Origin: Polaromonas sp. JS666
GTDB lineage: Bacteria; Pseudomonadota; Gammaproteobacteria; Burkholderiales; Burkholderiaceae_C
Length of the DNA stretch: 64,000 bases
Assembly: GCF_900103405.1 (NCBI RefSeq)
Contig: NZ_FNHX01000001.1
Coordinates: forward strand, 744,001 to 808,000
Direction of reading: 5' to 3'
The position numbers were made by a program, and so were the translations under genes. Numbering within the stretch: position 1 is the stretch's first letter; each line of letters begins with the position of its first letter. Positions 9,283-17,751 of the stretch are shown here, piece by piece. A model generated the notes under the pieces. That model was given only the letters and a program-made list of their open reading frames with translations. It was not told the origin of the DNA and searched no databases.

Positions 9283-9315
9283 TTGACAGAGTGTTGATCT
9301 AGAGTAATACTCTAG
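9283..9315 (+). promoter_or_regulatory. TetR-type operator overlapping a promoter
   Basis: A palindrome at 9299-9315 has perfect 7-base arms CTAGAGT / ACTCTAG around AAT. It overlaps a plausible promoter: -35 TTGACA at 9283-9288 (perfect consensus), a 17-base spacer and -10 AATACT at 9306-9311. The predicted start of transcription falls at or next to the tetR ATG at 9318, implying a leaderless mRNA. The site also lies about 100 bases before the divergent aminotransferase. Confidence 0.6.
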
Positions 9316-9317
9316 TC

Positions 9318-9917
9318 ATGGACTCCGCTGCTACCCCCGCCTCCGCTCCAACCTCCACTCGCGACCGCCTGCTGGAGGCCGCCACCAAGGTGTTCCTGGC
9401 CCAGGGCTTCACGGCCGCTTCCATGGACTTGGTGCGCCAGGAAGCCGGTGTGAGCAACGGCAGCCTGTACCACCACTTCCCGACCAAGGCGCTGCTGGCC
9501 GATGCGCTGTATGCCCACATGCTGCGCGGCTTCCACACGGCACTGATGCAGCCGATTGCCGGCAAGGCCTCGGCCCAGGCCGGCGTGAAGGGCCTGGTGC
9601 GCGCCTATATCCAGTGGGTGCTGCAACACCCGGACCAGGCGCGGCTGCTGCACACCTTGCGGCGCGGCGGCGACATGACGGATGGCGCCGAGGCCAGCAC
9701 GGCCAATGAGCAGGCCTTTGCCGCGCTGAAGCTGTGGATGGAGCAGCGCGTGGAAGCCGGCGAGATACGGGCCATGCCTTTTCATGTGTGGATGGCGCTG
9801 GTGTTCTCGCCGTCCATGTCGCTGACGCAGCGCTGGGTCAGCCAGCCCGTGCCGGCGGTTGCGCCCAAGCTGCGCGCCGCGCTGGAGCATGGCGCCTGGA
9901 TGGCCGTGGCGGCCTGA
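9318..9917 (+). CDS. TetR/AcrR family transcriptional regulator
   Basis: A 199-aa repressor-type regulator. Residues about 13-60 form the TetR DNA-binding domain (TRDRLLEAATKVFLAQGF, then the recognition helix GVSNGSLYHHFPTKALL). The C-terminal two-thirds is a helical ligand-binding domain with no obvious ligand. A palindromic operator covers its promoter, indicating autoregulation, with possible control of the divergent aminotransferase and of the SRPBCC/thioesterase genes downstream. Confidence 0.9.
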   Translation: MDSAATPASAPTSTRDRLLEAATKVFLAQGFTAASMDLVRQEAGVSNGSLYHHFPTKALLADALYAHMLRGFHTALMQPIAGKASAQAGVKGLVRAYIQWVLQHPDQARLLHTLRRGGDMTDGAEASTANEQAFAALKLWMEQRVEAGEIRAMPFHVWMALVFSPSMSLTQRWVSQPVPAVAPKLRAALEHGAWMAVAA

Positions 9918-9955
9918 GCCGACTACCCAAGAGAAATTCAACAAGGAGTGTCTGT

Positions 9956-10486
9956 ATGAAAGTCGTGAACGTTCATCAACGCCTGCTGCATGCGAGCCCG
10001 GAACGGGTGGGCGCGCTGATTGATTCGCTGGGCTCGCCGGCCGATGCGATGTGGCCAGGGCGCGCCTGGCCGCGCATGAAGCTGGACCGGCCCATGGCCG
10101 TGGGCGCCTCGGGCGGCCATGGGCCTATCCGTTATGTGGTGGAGGCCTACACACCGGGCCAGTCCGTGCGTTTTCGCCTGACGGCGCCCAGGGGGTTTGA
10201 GGGCTGGCACGGCTTTGAGGTGCTGGACGCCACACCCGCGCACTGCGTGCTGGAGCACCGCATCGAGATGCGGGCGCGCGGCCCCGCCCTGCTCTACTGG
10301 CCGCTGGTGATTGGGCCGCTGCACGACGTCTGCGTGGAAGACGTGCTGTCGCAGGCGCAGCTCTCACTGGGCCTGGAGCCCCGGCCCGTGCCGTGGACGA
10401 CGCGCGTGCGCCTGCTGCGCTGGCTGGCCTCGGGCGGCCGCCGGCGGCCCGCACCGCCGTTTGCGCGGGGGCAGCATGCCCGCTGA
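9956..10486 (+). CDS. SRPBCC family protein
   Basis: 176 aa, beginning KVVNVHQRLLHASPERVGALID, with a polyketide-cyclase/START-like layout. AAGGAG lies 7 bases before the ATG at 9956; the longer open frame from 9734 overlaps tetR and is not needed. It begins 39 bases after tetR and overlaps the following thioesterase by 11 bases, so the three genes are probably co-transcribed. Its ligand is not known. Confidence 0.75.
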   Translation: MKVVNVHQRLLHASPERVGALIDSLGSPADAMWPGRAWPRMKLDRPMAVGASGGHGPIRYVVEAYTPGQSVRFRLTAPRGFEGWHGFEVLDATPAHCVLEHRIEMRARGPALLYWPLVIGPLHDVCVEDVLSQAQLSLGLEPRPVPWTTRVRLLRWLASGGRRRPAPPFARGQHAR

Positions 10487-10886
10487 GCTCCTGTCCTTCG
10501 GCCGCGACGTACTGAGCCGGCAGCCCTTCAGCGCGCTGCTGGACGCGCGGCTCGATGCCTTTGCGCCCGGTAGCGCGGAGCTGTCGGTGCCCGTAGTGCC
10601 CGGCTTGCTGCAGCAGCATGGCTTTGTGCACGGCGGCGTGCTGTCTTATTTAGCGGACAACGCGCTGACCTTCGCGGGCGGCTCGGTGCTGGGCGATTCG
10701 GTGACGGCCGAGTTCAAGATCAACTACCTGCGGCCGGCCAGGGATGCCGAACGCCTGCTGGCCGTGGCCACGGTGGTGGGCAGCGGCAAGACCCAGGCCG
10801 TATGCCGTTGCGACATCTTTGTGCTGCGCGGCGGGGAGCGCACGCTGTGCGCCGCGGCGCAGGGCACGATTCGCAAGGCGGGTTAA
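10476..10886 (+). CDS. PaaI-type hotdog-fold thioesterase
   Basis: A 136-aa hotdog-fold protein. The motif HGFVHGGVLSYLADNALTFAG is the PaaI/YdiI active-site signature (HGG then a following D), and FKINYLRPA is the next conserved strand. Family members hydrolyse aryl- or acyl-CoA thioesters. The ATG at 10476 overlaps the end of the SRPBCC gene by 11 bases and is preceded by a G-rich ribosome binding site. Confidence 0.85.
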   Translation: MPAELLSFGRDVLSRQPFSALLDARLDAFAPGSAELSVPVVPGLLQQHGFVHGGVLSYLADNALTFAGGSVLGDSVTAEFKINYLRPARDAERLLAVATVVGSGKTQAVCRCDIFVLRGGERTLCAAAQGTIRKAG

Positions 10887-10947
10887 TCATGACAACAAAC
10901 CGGCATCCTGGTTAATGCTGGGTGGCATGCACGCGCTGGGTGCGAAT

Positions 10948-11021
10948 TAACTACTTAAAAGGAGTTATTTGATTTAACTACACTTCAGGAGTATTATTGC
11001 TTAACTACTTTTGAGGTGTAT
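10948..11021 (+). promoter_or_regulatory. Three evenly spaced operator repeats and promoter of hipBA
   Basis: Three 20-base copies begin at 10948, 10975 and 11002, exactly 27 bases apart. All begin TAACTAC. Copy 1 is a near-perfect palindrome (TAACTACTT / AAGGAGTTA), while copies 2 and 3 keep the left arm and a degenerate right arm. A promoter fits between them: -35 TTGATT at 10969-10974, a 17-base spacer and -10 TATTAT at 10992-10997. Copy 3 ends at the antitoxin start codon. HipB family antitoxins bind such repeated palindromes to repress their own operon. Confidence 0.7.
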
Positions 11022-11022
11022 T

Positions 11023-11298
11023 GTGAGCAATGTGACCTATCCGGTAGACACGCCCCAGCAACTGCGCACCATGTTGCGAACGCTGCGCCAGGCACGCAAA
11101 CTGACCCAGACCCAGCTGGGCGAAATGCTGGGCGTCAGCCAGAAGCGCATCGCGCGCATAGAGGCCGCGCCTGAAGTCACGGCCTACGACCAGATCGCGC
11201 GCATGGTTTCGGCCATGGGCTGCAGCCTTGTGATTCAAGAAGCTCCCCGGCATCGCGTGGCAGAAGACGAGCCCGCCCCTTATGCGCCGAAATGGTAG
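11023..11298 (+). CDS. hipB: HipB-type antitoxin, XRE-family DNA-binding protein
   Basis: 91 aa. A helix-turn-helix of the lambda-repressor type spans about 14-68 (LRTLRQARKLTQTQLGEMLG then VSQKRIARIEAAPE). It neutralises the HipA kinase encoded next and represses the operon. The GTG at 11023 is chosen because GAGGTG sits 6 bases upstream; a TTG at 11011 is a weaker alternative. Operator copy 3 overlaps this ribosome binding site. Confidence 0.85.
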   Translation: MSNVTYPVDTPQQLRTMLRTLRQARKLTQTQLGEMLGVSQKRIARIEAAPEVTAYDQIARMVSAMGCSLVIQEAPRHRVAEDEPAPYAPKW

Positions 11299-11311
11299 GC
11301 GGGCCAGCACC

Positions 11312-12670
11312 ATGGTGACCTTCCGCCGCCCCCGTACCAGTCCAGGCGCCAACACGCTGGCAGTGTGGGCCAATGGAGAGCCCCTTGGCAACTGGTCCAT
11401 TACCGATGGTGAACATCGCTTCCAGTACGACGAACAGTGGCTGGCGTCCCCTGCTTCGCGTCCCCTGTCGCTTTCCTTGCCTTTTATGCCAGGGAATCTG
11501 CCGCATCGCGGTGAGGTGGTGAATAACTTTTTTGACAACCTGCTGCCCGACAGCGACGCCATCCGCAGGCGGCTGCGCGACAAGTTCGCCACCGGCAGCA
11601 CGAATGCATTTGAGCTGTTGGCCGCCGTCGGACGCGACTGCGTGGGCGCGGTGCAGTTGCTGCCGCCGGGGATGGAGCCAGAGGGCTTTGACCGCATTGA
11701 GGCACAGCCCCTGGACGAGGCAGGCGTGGAGCAAGCCATCGACAACGCGGTCACGGCCGGACGTGCGCTGGGCCAGCAGCAGGAAGACGATTTTCGTATC
11801 TCGATTGCCGGTGCGCAGGAAAAAACCGCCCTGCTCTGGCATGAAGGGCTATGGTGCCGGCCCCTGGGCGCCACCCCCACAACGCACATCGTCAAGCTGC
11901 CGCTGGGCCTGGTGGGCAACATGCGGGCAGACATGCAGACCTCCGTCGAAAACGAATGGCTGTGCGCTCGGATTCTGGGCCGGCTGGGCTTGCCGGTGGC
12001 GGCGTGCGAGATCGCGACCTTCGGGCGACGCAAGGTGCTGGTGGTGGAACGTTTTGACCGCGCCCCCGAAACCCCGCCCGGCCGCCCGCCCTGGCTGGCG
12101 CGGCTGCCGCAGGAAGACTTTTGCCAGGCGCTGGGCGTGTCGGGCGCCATGAAGTACGAATCGGACGGAGGACCCGGCGTACGAACGATCTTGCGCCAGC
12201 TTGACAGAAGCAGCCAGGCTGCTGCCGACAAGCTGGTGTTCGTCAAGGCCTTGCTGGCCTTCTGGATCATGGCCGCCACTGACGGCCACGCCAAGAATTT
12301 TTCGATCTTCCTGGAGCGCGGCGGCGGCTTTCGCATGACACCGCTGTATGACGTGCTGTCGGCCTGGCCCATCATCGGCAACGGCCCCAACCAGGTGAGC
12401 CCACGCCGCGCCAAACTTGCCATGGCCTTGCGCAACAAGAATACGCACTACCACTTGCACGAAATCCGCACTCGCCACTGGGAGGCCCTGGCGCGGCAAA
12501 GCGGCGTGCCGGGCGCCTTCGACCAGATGGTGGCGCTGGTGCTGCAGGTGCCCGATGCGCTGGAGCGCGTGGCGGCGCAGTTGCCGCCGGATTTCCCCAT
12601 GCCCGTATTCACGGCCATACGCGAAGGCATGCTGGCGCAGGCCGAAGAATTCGTGGCTGAACTGGACTGA
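11312..12670 (+). CDS. hipA: HipA serine/threonine kinase toxin
   Basis: About 452 aa, close to the E. coli HipA type along its whole length. It has the N-terminal HipA_N domain, the auto-phosphorylation loop DFRISIAGAQEKTALL (Ser equivalent to E. coli S150), the ATP-binding HIVKLP strand, the catalytic loop TDGHAKNFS and the metal-binding LYDVLSAWP. E. coli HipA phosphorylates glutamyl-tRNA synthetase and induces dormancy. All key residues are present, so it should be active. An in-frame ATG at 11282, overlapping hipB, is an alternative start; 11312 has a GGCGG-like ribosome binding site and fits the family N-terminus better. Confidence 0.88.
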   Translation: MVTFRRPRTSPGANTLAVWANGEPLGNWSITDGEHRFQYDEQWLASPASRPLSLSLPFMPGNLPHRGEVVNNFFDNLLPDSDAIRRRLRDKFATGSTNAFELLAAVGRDCVGAVQLLPPGMEPEGFDRIEAQPLDEAGVEQAIDNAVTAGRALGQQQEDDFRISIAGAQEKTALLWHEGLWCRPLGATPTTHIVKLPLGLVGNMRADMQTSVENEWLCARILGRLGLPVAACEIATFGRRKVLVVERFDRAPETPPGRPPWLARLPQEDFCQALGVSGAMKYESDGGPGVRTILRQLDRSSQAAADKLVFVKALLAFWIMAATDGHAKNFSIFLERGGGFRMTPLYDVLSAWPIIGNGPNQVSPRRAKLAMALRNKNTHYHLHEIRTRHWEALARQSGVPGAFDQMVALVLQVPDALERVAAQLPPDFPMPVFTAIREGMLAQAEEFVAELD

Positions 12671-12675
12671 CATCG

Positions 12676-13656
12676 ATGGCAGAGCTTCTTTCCAACCCCG
12701 CGGCCCGCAGCACCTACATCGCCCGCATCAACCGGGTGGTGGACCACATCAGCGCCAACCTGGCAGGCACGCTGGATTTACAAGCGCTGGCCGGCGTGGC
12801 GTATTTTTCGCCCTGGCACTTCCATCGCGTGTTCCAGGCGGTAACGGGCGAAACCCTGGCCGACTGCGTGCGCCGCCTTCGGCTGGAGGCCGCCGCCCAG
12901 CGCCTGATTTTTACGCCGCAGACCGCGTTGCAGATAGCGCTCGACACGGGTTTTGCTTCAGCGGAAGTCTTCAGCCGTGCCTTTCGCACCCACTTCGGCA
13001 CGACGCCCACAGCGTGGCGGCGCGGGGGCTGGCGCGAGTGGGCGACGCACCGGCAGATTGAACTTAGCAAGATTCATCAAGGCAATCACAAGCCGAATCA
13101 AGAATCCATCATGGCGTTGTTTAAAGATAGAACCCTCTGGCCCGCCGGGCCGGTCCCTTCATCCGAAAGAACCCTTGCCATGCACATTGAACTCAAAACC
13201 CTTCCTCCCATGCGCCTGGCCTATATGCGCAACACCGGGCCTTACGGCGACGGCGTGGCGCAGCTGTGGCAGCGCTTTGCCGCCTGGTGCGGCCAGAACG
13301 GCTATATGAACCCGCGCCGCAAGATGTACGGGATCAGCCAGGACAACCCCGAGATCACGCCGGCCGACAAGTGCCGCTACGACGCCTGCATAGAAGTCGA
13401 TGAAGCCTTCAAGCCGCAGGGCGAAATAGGCGTGCAGAACTTTGGCGGCGGGCGCTATGCCTGCGGGCGCTTCACCGGCAAGCCTGGCAATGAGGTGCAC
13501 GAAGCCTGGACGCACATGTTCGCCGAGTGGCTGCCGCAAAGCGGTTACCAGCCGGACAACAACCCGGCGCTGGAACTGTATGAAGAAGACTTTGTGATGG
13601 ACCCGAAAACAGGAAACTTCAGCTGCTGGCTCTGCGTGCCCGTAAGAGCCCTGTAG
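12676..13656 (+). CDS. AraC family regulator with C-terminal GyrI-like effector domain
   Basis: 326 aa. Residues about 15-115 contain two AraC helix-turn-helix units (HFHRVFQAVTGETLADCVRR and ALDTGFASAEVFSRAFRTHF). Residues about 165-326 form a GyrI/SOUL-like ligand pocket (KTLPPMRLAYMRNTGPYG, then CRYDACIEVD). This is the Rob/SbmC-fused layout of drug- or stress-responsive activators. It starts 5 bases after hipA, but its role need not relate to the toxin. Confidence 0.88.
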   Translation: MAELLSNPAARSTYIARINRVVDHISANLAGTLDLQALAGVAYFSPWHFHRVFQAVTGETLADCVRRLRLEAAAQRLIFTPQTALQIALDTGFASAEVFSRAFRTHFGTTPTAWRRGGWREWATHRQIELSKIHQGNHKPNQESIMALFKDRTLWPAGPVPSSERTLAMHIELKTLPPMRLAYMRNTGPYGDGVAQLWQRFAAWCGQNGYMNPRRKMYGISQDNPEITPADKCRYDACIEVDEAFKPQGEIGVQNFGGGRYACGRFTGKPGNEVHEAWTHMFAEWLPQSGYQPDNNPALELYEEDFVMDPKTGNFSCWLCVPVRAL

Positions 13657-13711
13657 CGCCATTGCCTGGCGGCGCGTGCCATACTCCCGCAAAACTACGG
13701 GGGGCGCCGCC

Positions 13712-15103
13712 ATGCACAAGCTTGTTTGTTCGCTGCAAAAAATGTTTCTCGCCGGCTTGCTGTTGGCGGCAAGCCATTCCAGCGCCTGGGCGCAGCGCGG
13801 CAATCCCGATGTGGCCTACGCCGGGCAATCGATAGACCAGATGATCTCCGGCTTCATGGCCGAACAGGGGATTTCGGGCATGGCGGTGGCGATTGTGCAG
13901 GCGCCCTACATCACGCGAATGACGGGCTATGGGCTCAGCGATGTCGCCTCGCGCCGGCTCTCGGCGTCGAACACCATGTTCGACATCGGCCAGATGGCGA
14001 ATGCCTACCTTTCCGTTGCCATACTGCAATTGGTGGAGGCCAACAAGCTTGGCCTTGACGATGCGGTCTCGCGCTTTGTGCCGGGCGCTCCCGCGGGCCT
14101 TACCGTGGGGCAAGCCATACGCGGGGGCAACACGACGTCGCAATGGCTGGCGCCCCTGGTCGCGCAGGCCAGCGGCCAATCGGCCGAAGACCACATCCGC
14201 GTGAATCAGATCGAGCGCCTGGGACTGAAGCACACCACTTTCGGCAGCGCCCTTGCCTCGCTGGCCTGGGAAAAAGATGCCAGGCCGCACAGCGCCTTTC
14301 TGAAAACCCCGGCGCTGATCAACCCCAGCGAGCCGGCCACGGGTTATGCCGCAGGCGATGCGGTCGCCGTGCCTGCGGGCCTGCGCATCTACGCCTCGGC
14401 GCTTGATGTGTCGCTGTGGGACGTGGGCCTGGCCGGCGAAATTTTGATCGCGTCACCGGCGCTGCGTAAATGGATTTATGCCGCGCCCGAAGGCGGGGTG
14501 TCTTCGGGGCCGTGGTATTTCCCGGGGCACAAGGGCCTGATGGTGACGACGGGTGACGGCGCCGGCTTCTCTTCGCTGCTGAGCCGTTTCACCGATGCGT
14601 CCGAGCTTCTGTGCGTGACACTGCTGGCCAACAAGGAGGGCGTGGACCTCACGCAGCTCGCACGCCGCATCGCCGGGGCTTATGACGCGCGCCTGGGCCC
14701 ACCGCTGGCGACCGCCAGGCTGCGGGTGCAGCAAAGCCCTTTTACGGTGAAGGAGACCATGGACCGGCTTGAAAAAATCCTGCGCGCGCGGGGCAACGCC
14801 ATCATCGCGCACATCAACCATGGCCGCGCCGCGCAGGACGCCGGGCTCCAGCTCGCGCCGACCGAAGAACTCATCTTCGGCAACCCCGCCGCCGGCACGC
14901 CGCTGATGCAGTCCAACCCAGCCGCGGTGATGGCCCTGCCGCTGCGTGCCGCCGCCTGGGAAAAAGACGGCGCCGTCTGGCTGACCACCGTGGACCCGAT
15001 GGCCATCGCCTCGGAGTACGGCATCAAGGACCAGGGCGCCTTGGTCTTCAAGAGGCGGGCCGACATCGACTCCGCCCTTCGTGAGGCCGTGGCCGCGCCC
15101 TGA
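13712..15103 (+). CDS. Secreted serine-hydrolase (class C beta-lactamase)-like protein lacking the SxxK motif, fused to DUF302
   Basis: 463 aa. A signal peptide ends at about AWAQ. Residues about 30-330 follow the class C beta-lactamase/esterase fold (GISGMAVAIVQ, GYGLSDV, TTGDGAGFSSLLS). Where FxIGSxxK should supply the catalytic serine and lysine, the sequence reads FDIGQMANAYL, so both are lost, and no clear YxN is visible. Residues about 345-455 are a DUF302 domain (DRLEKILRARGNAIIAHINH and GNPAAGTPLMQSNP). The ATG at 13712 follows a GGGGG ribosome binding site. The hydrolase part is probably a binding module; function unknown. Confidence 0.75.
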   Translation: MHKLVCSLQKMFLAGLLLAASHSSAWAQRGNPDVAYAGQSIDQMISGFMAEQGISGMAVAIVQAPYITRMTGYGLSDVASRRLSASNTMFDIGQMANAYLSVAILQLVEANKLGLDDAVSRFVPGAPAGLTVGQAIRGGNTTSQWLAPLVAQASGQSAEDHIRVNQIERLGLKHTTFGSALASLAWEKDARPHSAFLKTPALINPSEPATGYAAGDAVAVPAGLRIYASALDVSLWDVGLAGEILIASPALRKWIYAAPEGGVSSGPWYFPGHKGLMVTTGDGAGFSSLLSRFTDASELLCVTLLANKEGVDLTQLARRIAGAYDARLGPPLATARLRVQQSPFTVKETMDRLEKILRARGNAIIAHINHGRAAQDAGLQLAPTEELIFGNPAAGTPLMQSNPAAVMALPLRAAAWEKDGAVWLTTVDPMAIASEYGIKDQGALVFKRRADIDSALREAVAAP

Positions 15104-15107
15104 GGAA

Positions 15108-16121
15108 TCAATCGATCCGGATATTGGCGCGCGCCACCAGGGCGCGGTAACGCGTGATCTCGGAATCCATCACGTCGCGCAGCGCCTGCGGGCCCAGCAA
15201 GGCCGGCTCCATGGACTGCTGCTGGAGCTTCTTCCTGACTTCGGGCTCGGCGATCACGGCCGTGAGCGCCTGCAGCACCTGGCTGCGCACGGCCGGTGAA
15301 ACGCCCGCAGGCGCGGCTACGGCGTACCAGGCGTCGAGCAGCGCCGGCGTCAGCTGCAGTTCGCCATAAGAAGGCACGGTCGGCATCAGGGCAGAACGTT
15401 TTTCGCTGATGACCGCGAGGACGCGCAACTTGCCGGACTGCACCAGGGGGTTCACCGCCGCCATGGTGTCTATGCCCAGGGCGATGTCGCCGCGCGCCAC
15501 ACCGATGTCGGCCTCGGCGCTGCCCTTGTAGGGAACGGCGGAGAACTTGACGCCAGCGGCGTCGGCCAGCAGCTCGCCGGCCAGGTGCGGCGCCGAGCCG
15601 GTGCCGAAGGTGGCATAGGTTACGGTACCCGGGCTGGCCTTGGCTTTGGCCAGCGCGTCTTTGAGGGTTTTGTAGGGCCCGGTGGCGGAGGTCACCAACA
15701 CCAGCGGCGCGCGCGTGACCATGGCAATGGGCGAGAGCTGCTTGAAGGGGTCGTAGCCCAGCTTGCTGCGCACCGCGGGGTTGACGGTGTAGCTGCTGGA
15801 GCCGGAGAACAGCAAGGTGTAGCCGTCGGGCTCGGCCGCGCTGACCATGACCACGCCGATGGCGGTGGAGGCGCCGGGCTTGTTGTCAATGATCACGGGC
15901 TGGCCCAGGCGGGCGCTGAGCCGCTCGCCGATGATGCGGGCCGCCACGTCGGTGCCGCCGCCCGGCGGAAAGGGAACGACCAGCTTGATCGGCTTGGCGG
16001 GCCAGGCCTGTGCTTGCGACAGGCCGGGAAACGCGAGTGCGCAACAGGCGGCCACCAGAAGGGCCGCGTGAAGCAGGGACCGGCGTGAGGCAGAAAGCGG
16101 GGAAGGCATGGGGGAAGGCAT
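15108..16121 (-). CDS. Bug/TctC-family tripartite tricarboxylate transporter substrate-binding protein
   Basis: 337 aa. A signal peptide ends near LSQAQA, followed by the Bug hallmark KPIKLVVPFPPGGGTDVAAR and then INDKPGAST-type sequence at the ligand site. These periplasmic proteins capture carboxylates and are often orphaned from the TctAB permease, as here. GGAG precedes the ATG at 16121; an upstream TTG is less likely. It lies 39 bases downstream of the M20 peptidase and is probably in the same operon, controlled by the divergent LysR. Confidence 0.88.
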   Translation of the reverse strand: MPSPMPSPLSASRRSLLHAALLVAACCALAFPGLSQAQAWPAKPIKLVVPFPPGGGTDVAARIIGERLSARLGQPVIIDNKPGASTAIGVVMVSAAEPDGYTLLFSGSSSYTVNPAVRSKLGYDPFKQLSPIAMVTRAPLVLVTSATGPYKTLKDALAKAKASPGTVTYATFGTGSAPHLAGELLADAAGVKFSAVPYKGSAEADIGVARGDIALGIDTMAAVNPLVQSGKLRVLAVISEKRSALMPTVPSYGELQLTPALLDAWYAVAAPAGVSPAVRSQVLQALTAVIAEPEVRKKLQQQSMEPALLGPQALRDVMDSEITRYRALVARANIRID

Positions 16122-16160
16122 GGGCAACTCCAGTGAGGGGGCAATCAGGACAAAAACAAC

Positions 16161-17570
16161 TCAGGTGGCGGCCGGCGCGGCGTGCCAGGGCAGCCCGGCG
16201 GGCTCCCCCAGGTCCCAATACAGGCCGGCCATGATGCGCAGGCCTTCGCGGGCGACGGGCGCCAGCAGGTGTTCGTCGGGCGCGTGCTGGGCGCAGGCCG
16301 GGTAAGAGTGCGGCACCCACAAGGTGGGCAGGCCCAGCAGGTCGGCGAAGACATCGTTGGGCAGGGAGCCGGCCAGGTTGGGCAAGGTAACGACCGGCTT
16401 GCCGCTGCTCTGCCCTATGGAGCGCTGCGCCCAGCCCACCCAGGGGTGGTCCAGGTCCAGGCGCGTGGCCGCGCCCGTGAGCGTGATCTCCACCTCGACC
16501 CGGTTGAAGCCATGGCGGTCCAGGTGCTTGCGCAGGATGGCGGCAAGGTCCTGGTAAGGCGTGCCGACCACAAAGCGTAGCTGGCAATGGGCGACGGCTT
16601 CGCCGGGAATCGCATTGACGGGGCGCTGCGGCGAGCCGGCGCCCAACGCCAGCACTTCGAGGGTGTTCCAGCCGATCAGGCGTTCGGCCGTGCTGAGGCC
16701 GGGCTCGCCCCAGTGGGCGTCGGGCAGCGGGTCGTCCTCGCCGCCGCCGATGTCCACATCGGCCAGCGCGCGGCGCACCAACAGGGGCAGCGCGCGCGGC
16801 TTGAGGGCCGGCACCAGGATGCGGCCCCGCGCATCGACCAGCGAGGCCACGGCGCTGGCCAGCACGGTGGCCGGATTCAGCAGCGCCCCGCCCCAGTTGC
16901 CCGAGTGGTAGGCCTTGTCGCGGGCGCGCAGGCGCAGGCTGAAATTGATCGCGCCGCGCGAGCCCAGGAACAAGGTGGGCTTGTCGGCATGCACGCGCGG
17001 GCCGTCGCAGGCAATCAGCAGGTCGGCCTTGAGCTGGGCCCGATGGCTTTCACAAAAGGCGTGCAGGCCCGGCGAGGCGGCCTCTTCGCCCATCTCGAGC
17101 AGCAGCGTGACGTTGTAGCCCAGACGCCCGCCGCGCGCCTTGATCACGCTGGCCAGCGCGCCCAGGTTGACGGTGTGCTGGCCCTTGTTGTCGGCGGTGC
17201 CGCGGCCGTACCAGCGCTCGCCTTCACGCACCAGTTCCCAGGGCTGCAGCCCTTCGCGCCAGCGCCCTTCCTGGCCGCTGACCACGTCGCCGTGGCCGTA
17301 GGTCAGCACGGTGGGCAGCGCCGTGTCTTCGACGCGCCGCGCAACCAGGAAAGGGCCGGCGCCCTCGACGGGATTGGGCAGGACGCTGCAGGCAAAGCCG
17401 AGCGCGCGCAGGGAGTCGGTCATTTCGCCGCGCAGGTAGTCGCCCAGCGCGGGGTTGGGTTTGCCGCTGTCGCTTTCGGTGCGCAGGGCAACGCGCCTTT
17501 GCAGCACGTCAAAAAAATGGCCTTCGTCAAACCAGGCCGCAGCGGCATCAAGGCAGTCGGATCTCAGCAT
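16161..17570 (-). CDS. M20 family metallopeptidase/deacylase
   Basis: 469 aa. Zinc-site motifs of the M20 family are clear: YGHGDVV (His/Asp), GRGTADNKGQH, the catalytic base in EMGEEAASPGL and HSGNWGG of the dimerisation domain. No signal peptide, so cytosolic. Family members cleave dipeptides or N-acyl amino acids; substrate not determinable. With the downstream Bug protein it could take up and hydrolyse an amidated compound. LysR is encoded divergently upstream. Confidence 0.88.
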   Translation of the reverse strand: MLRSDCLDAAAAWFDEGHFFDVLQRRVALRTESDSGKPNPALGDYLRGEMTDSLRALGFACSVLPNPVEGAGPFLVARRVEDTALPTVLTYGHGDVVSGQEGRWREGLQPWELVREGERWYGRGTADNKGQHTVNLGALASVIKARGGRLGYNVTLLLEMGEEAASPGLHAFCESHRAQLKADLLIACDGPRVHADKPTLFLGSRGAINFSLRLRARDKAYHSGNWGGALLNPATVLASAVASLVDARGRILVPALKPRALPLLVRRALADVDIGGGEDDPLPDAHWGEPGLSTAERLIGWNTLEVLALGAGSPQRPVNAIPGEAVAHCQLRFVVGTPYQDLAAILRKHLDRHGFNRVEVEITLTGAATRLDLDHPWVGWAQRSIGQSSGKPVVTLPNLAGSLPNDVFADLLGLPTLWVPHSYPACAQHAPDEHLLAPVAREGLRIMAGLYWDLGEPAGLPWHAAPAAT

Positions 17571-17751
17571 GTTTCATCGTTCTCAAAAAGGGGCGCGCGG
17601 TCTTGAGCGTGTCATGGACGCCTCATGGGCGCGTCATGAAACCAAATGTAGGAAGAATCAGGATTTACTACAATGAGAGATATCGCAACAGAGCTTTGCC
17701 TTTTTGGCAAAGTATGAATTCAAGCACCCTGCCCCTCCCAGCCGCCTTCGC

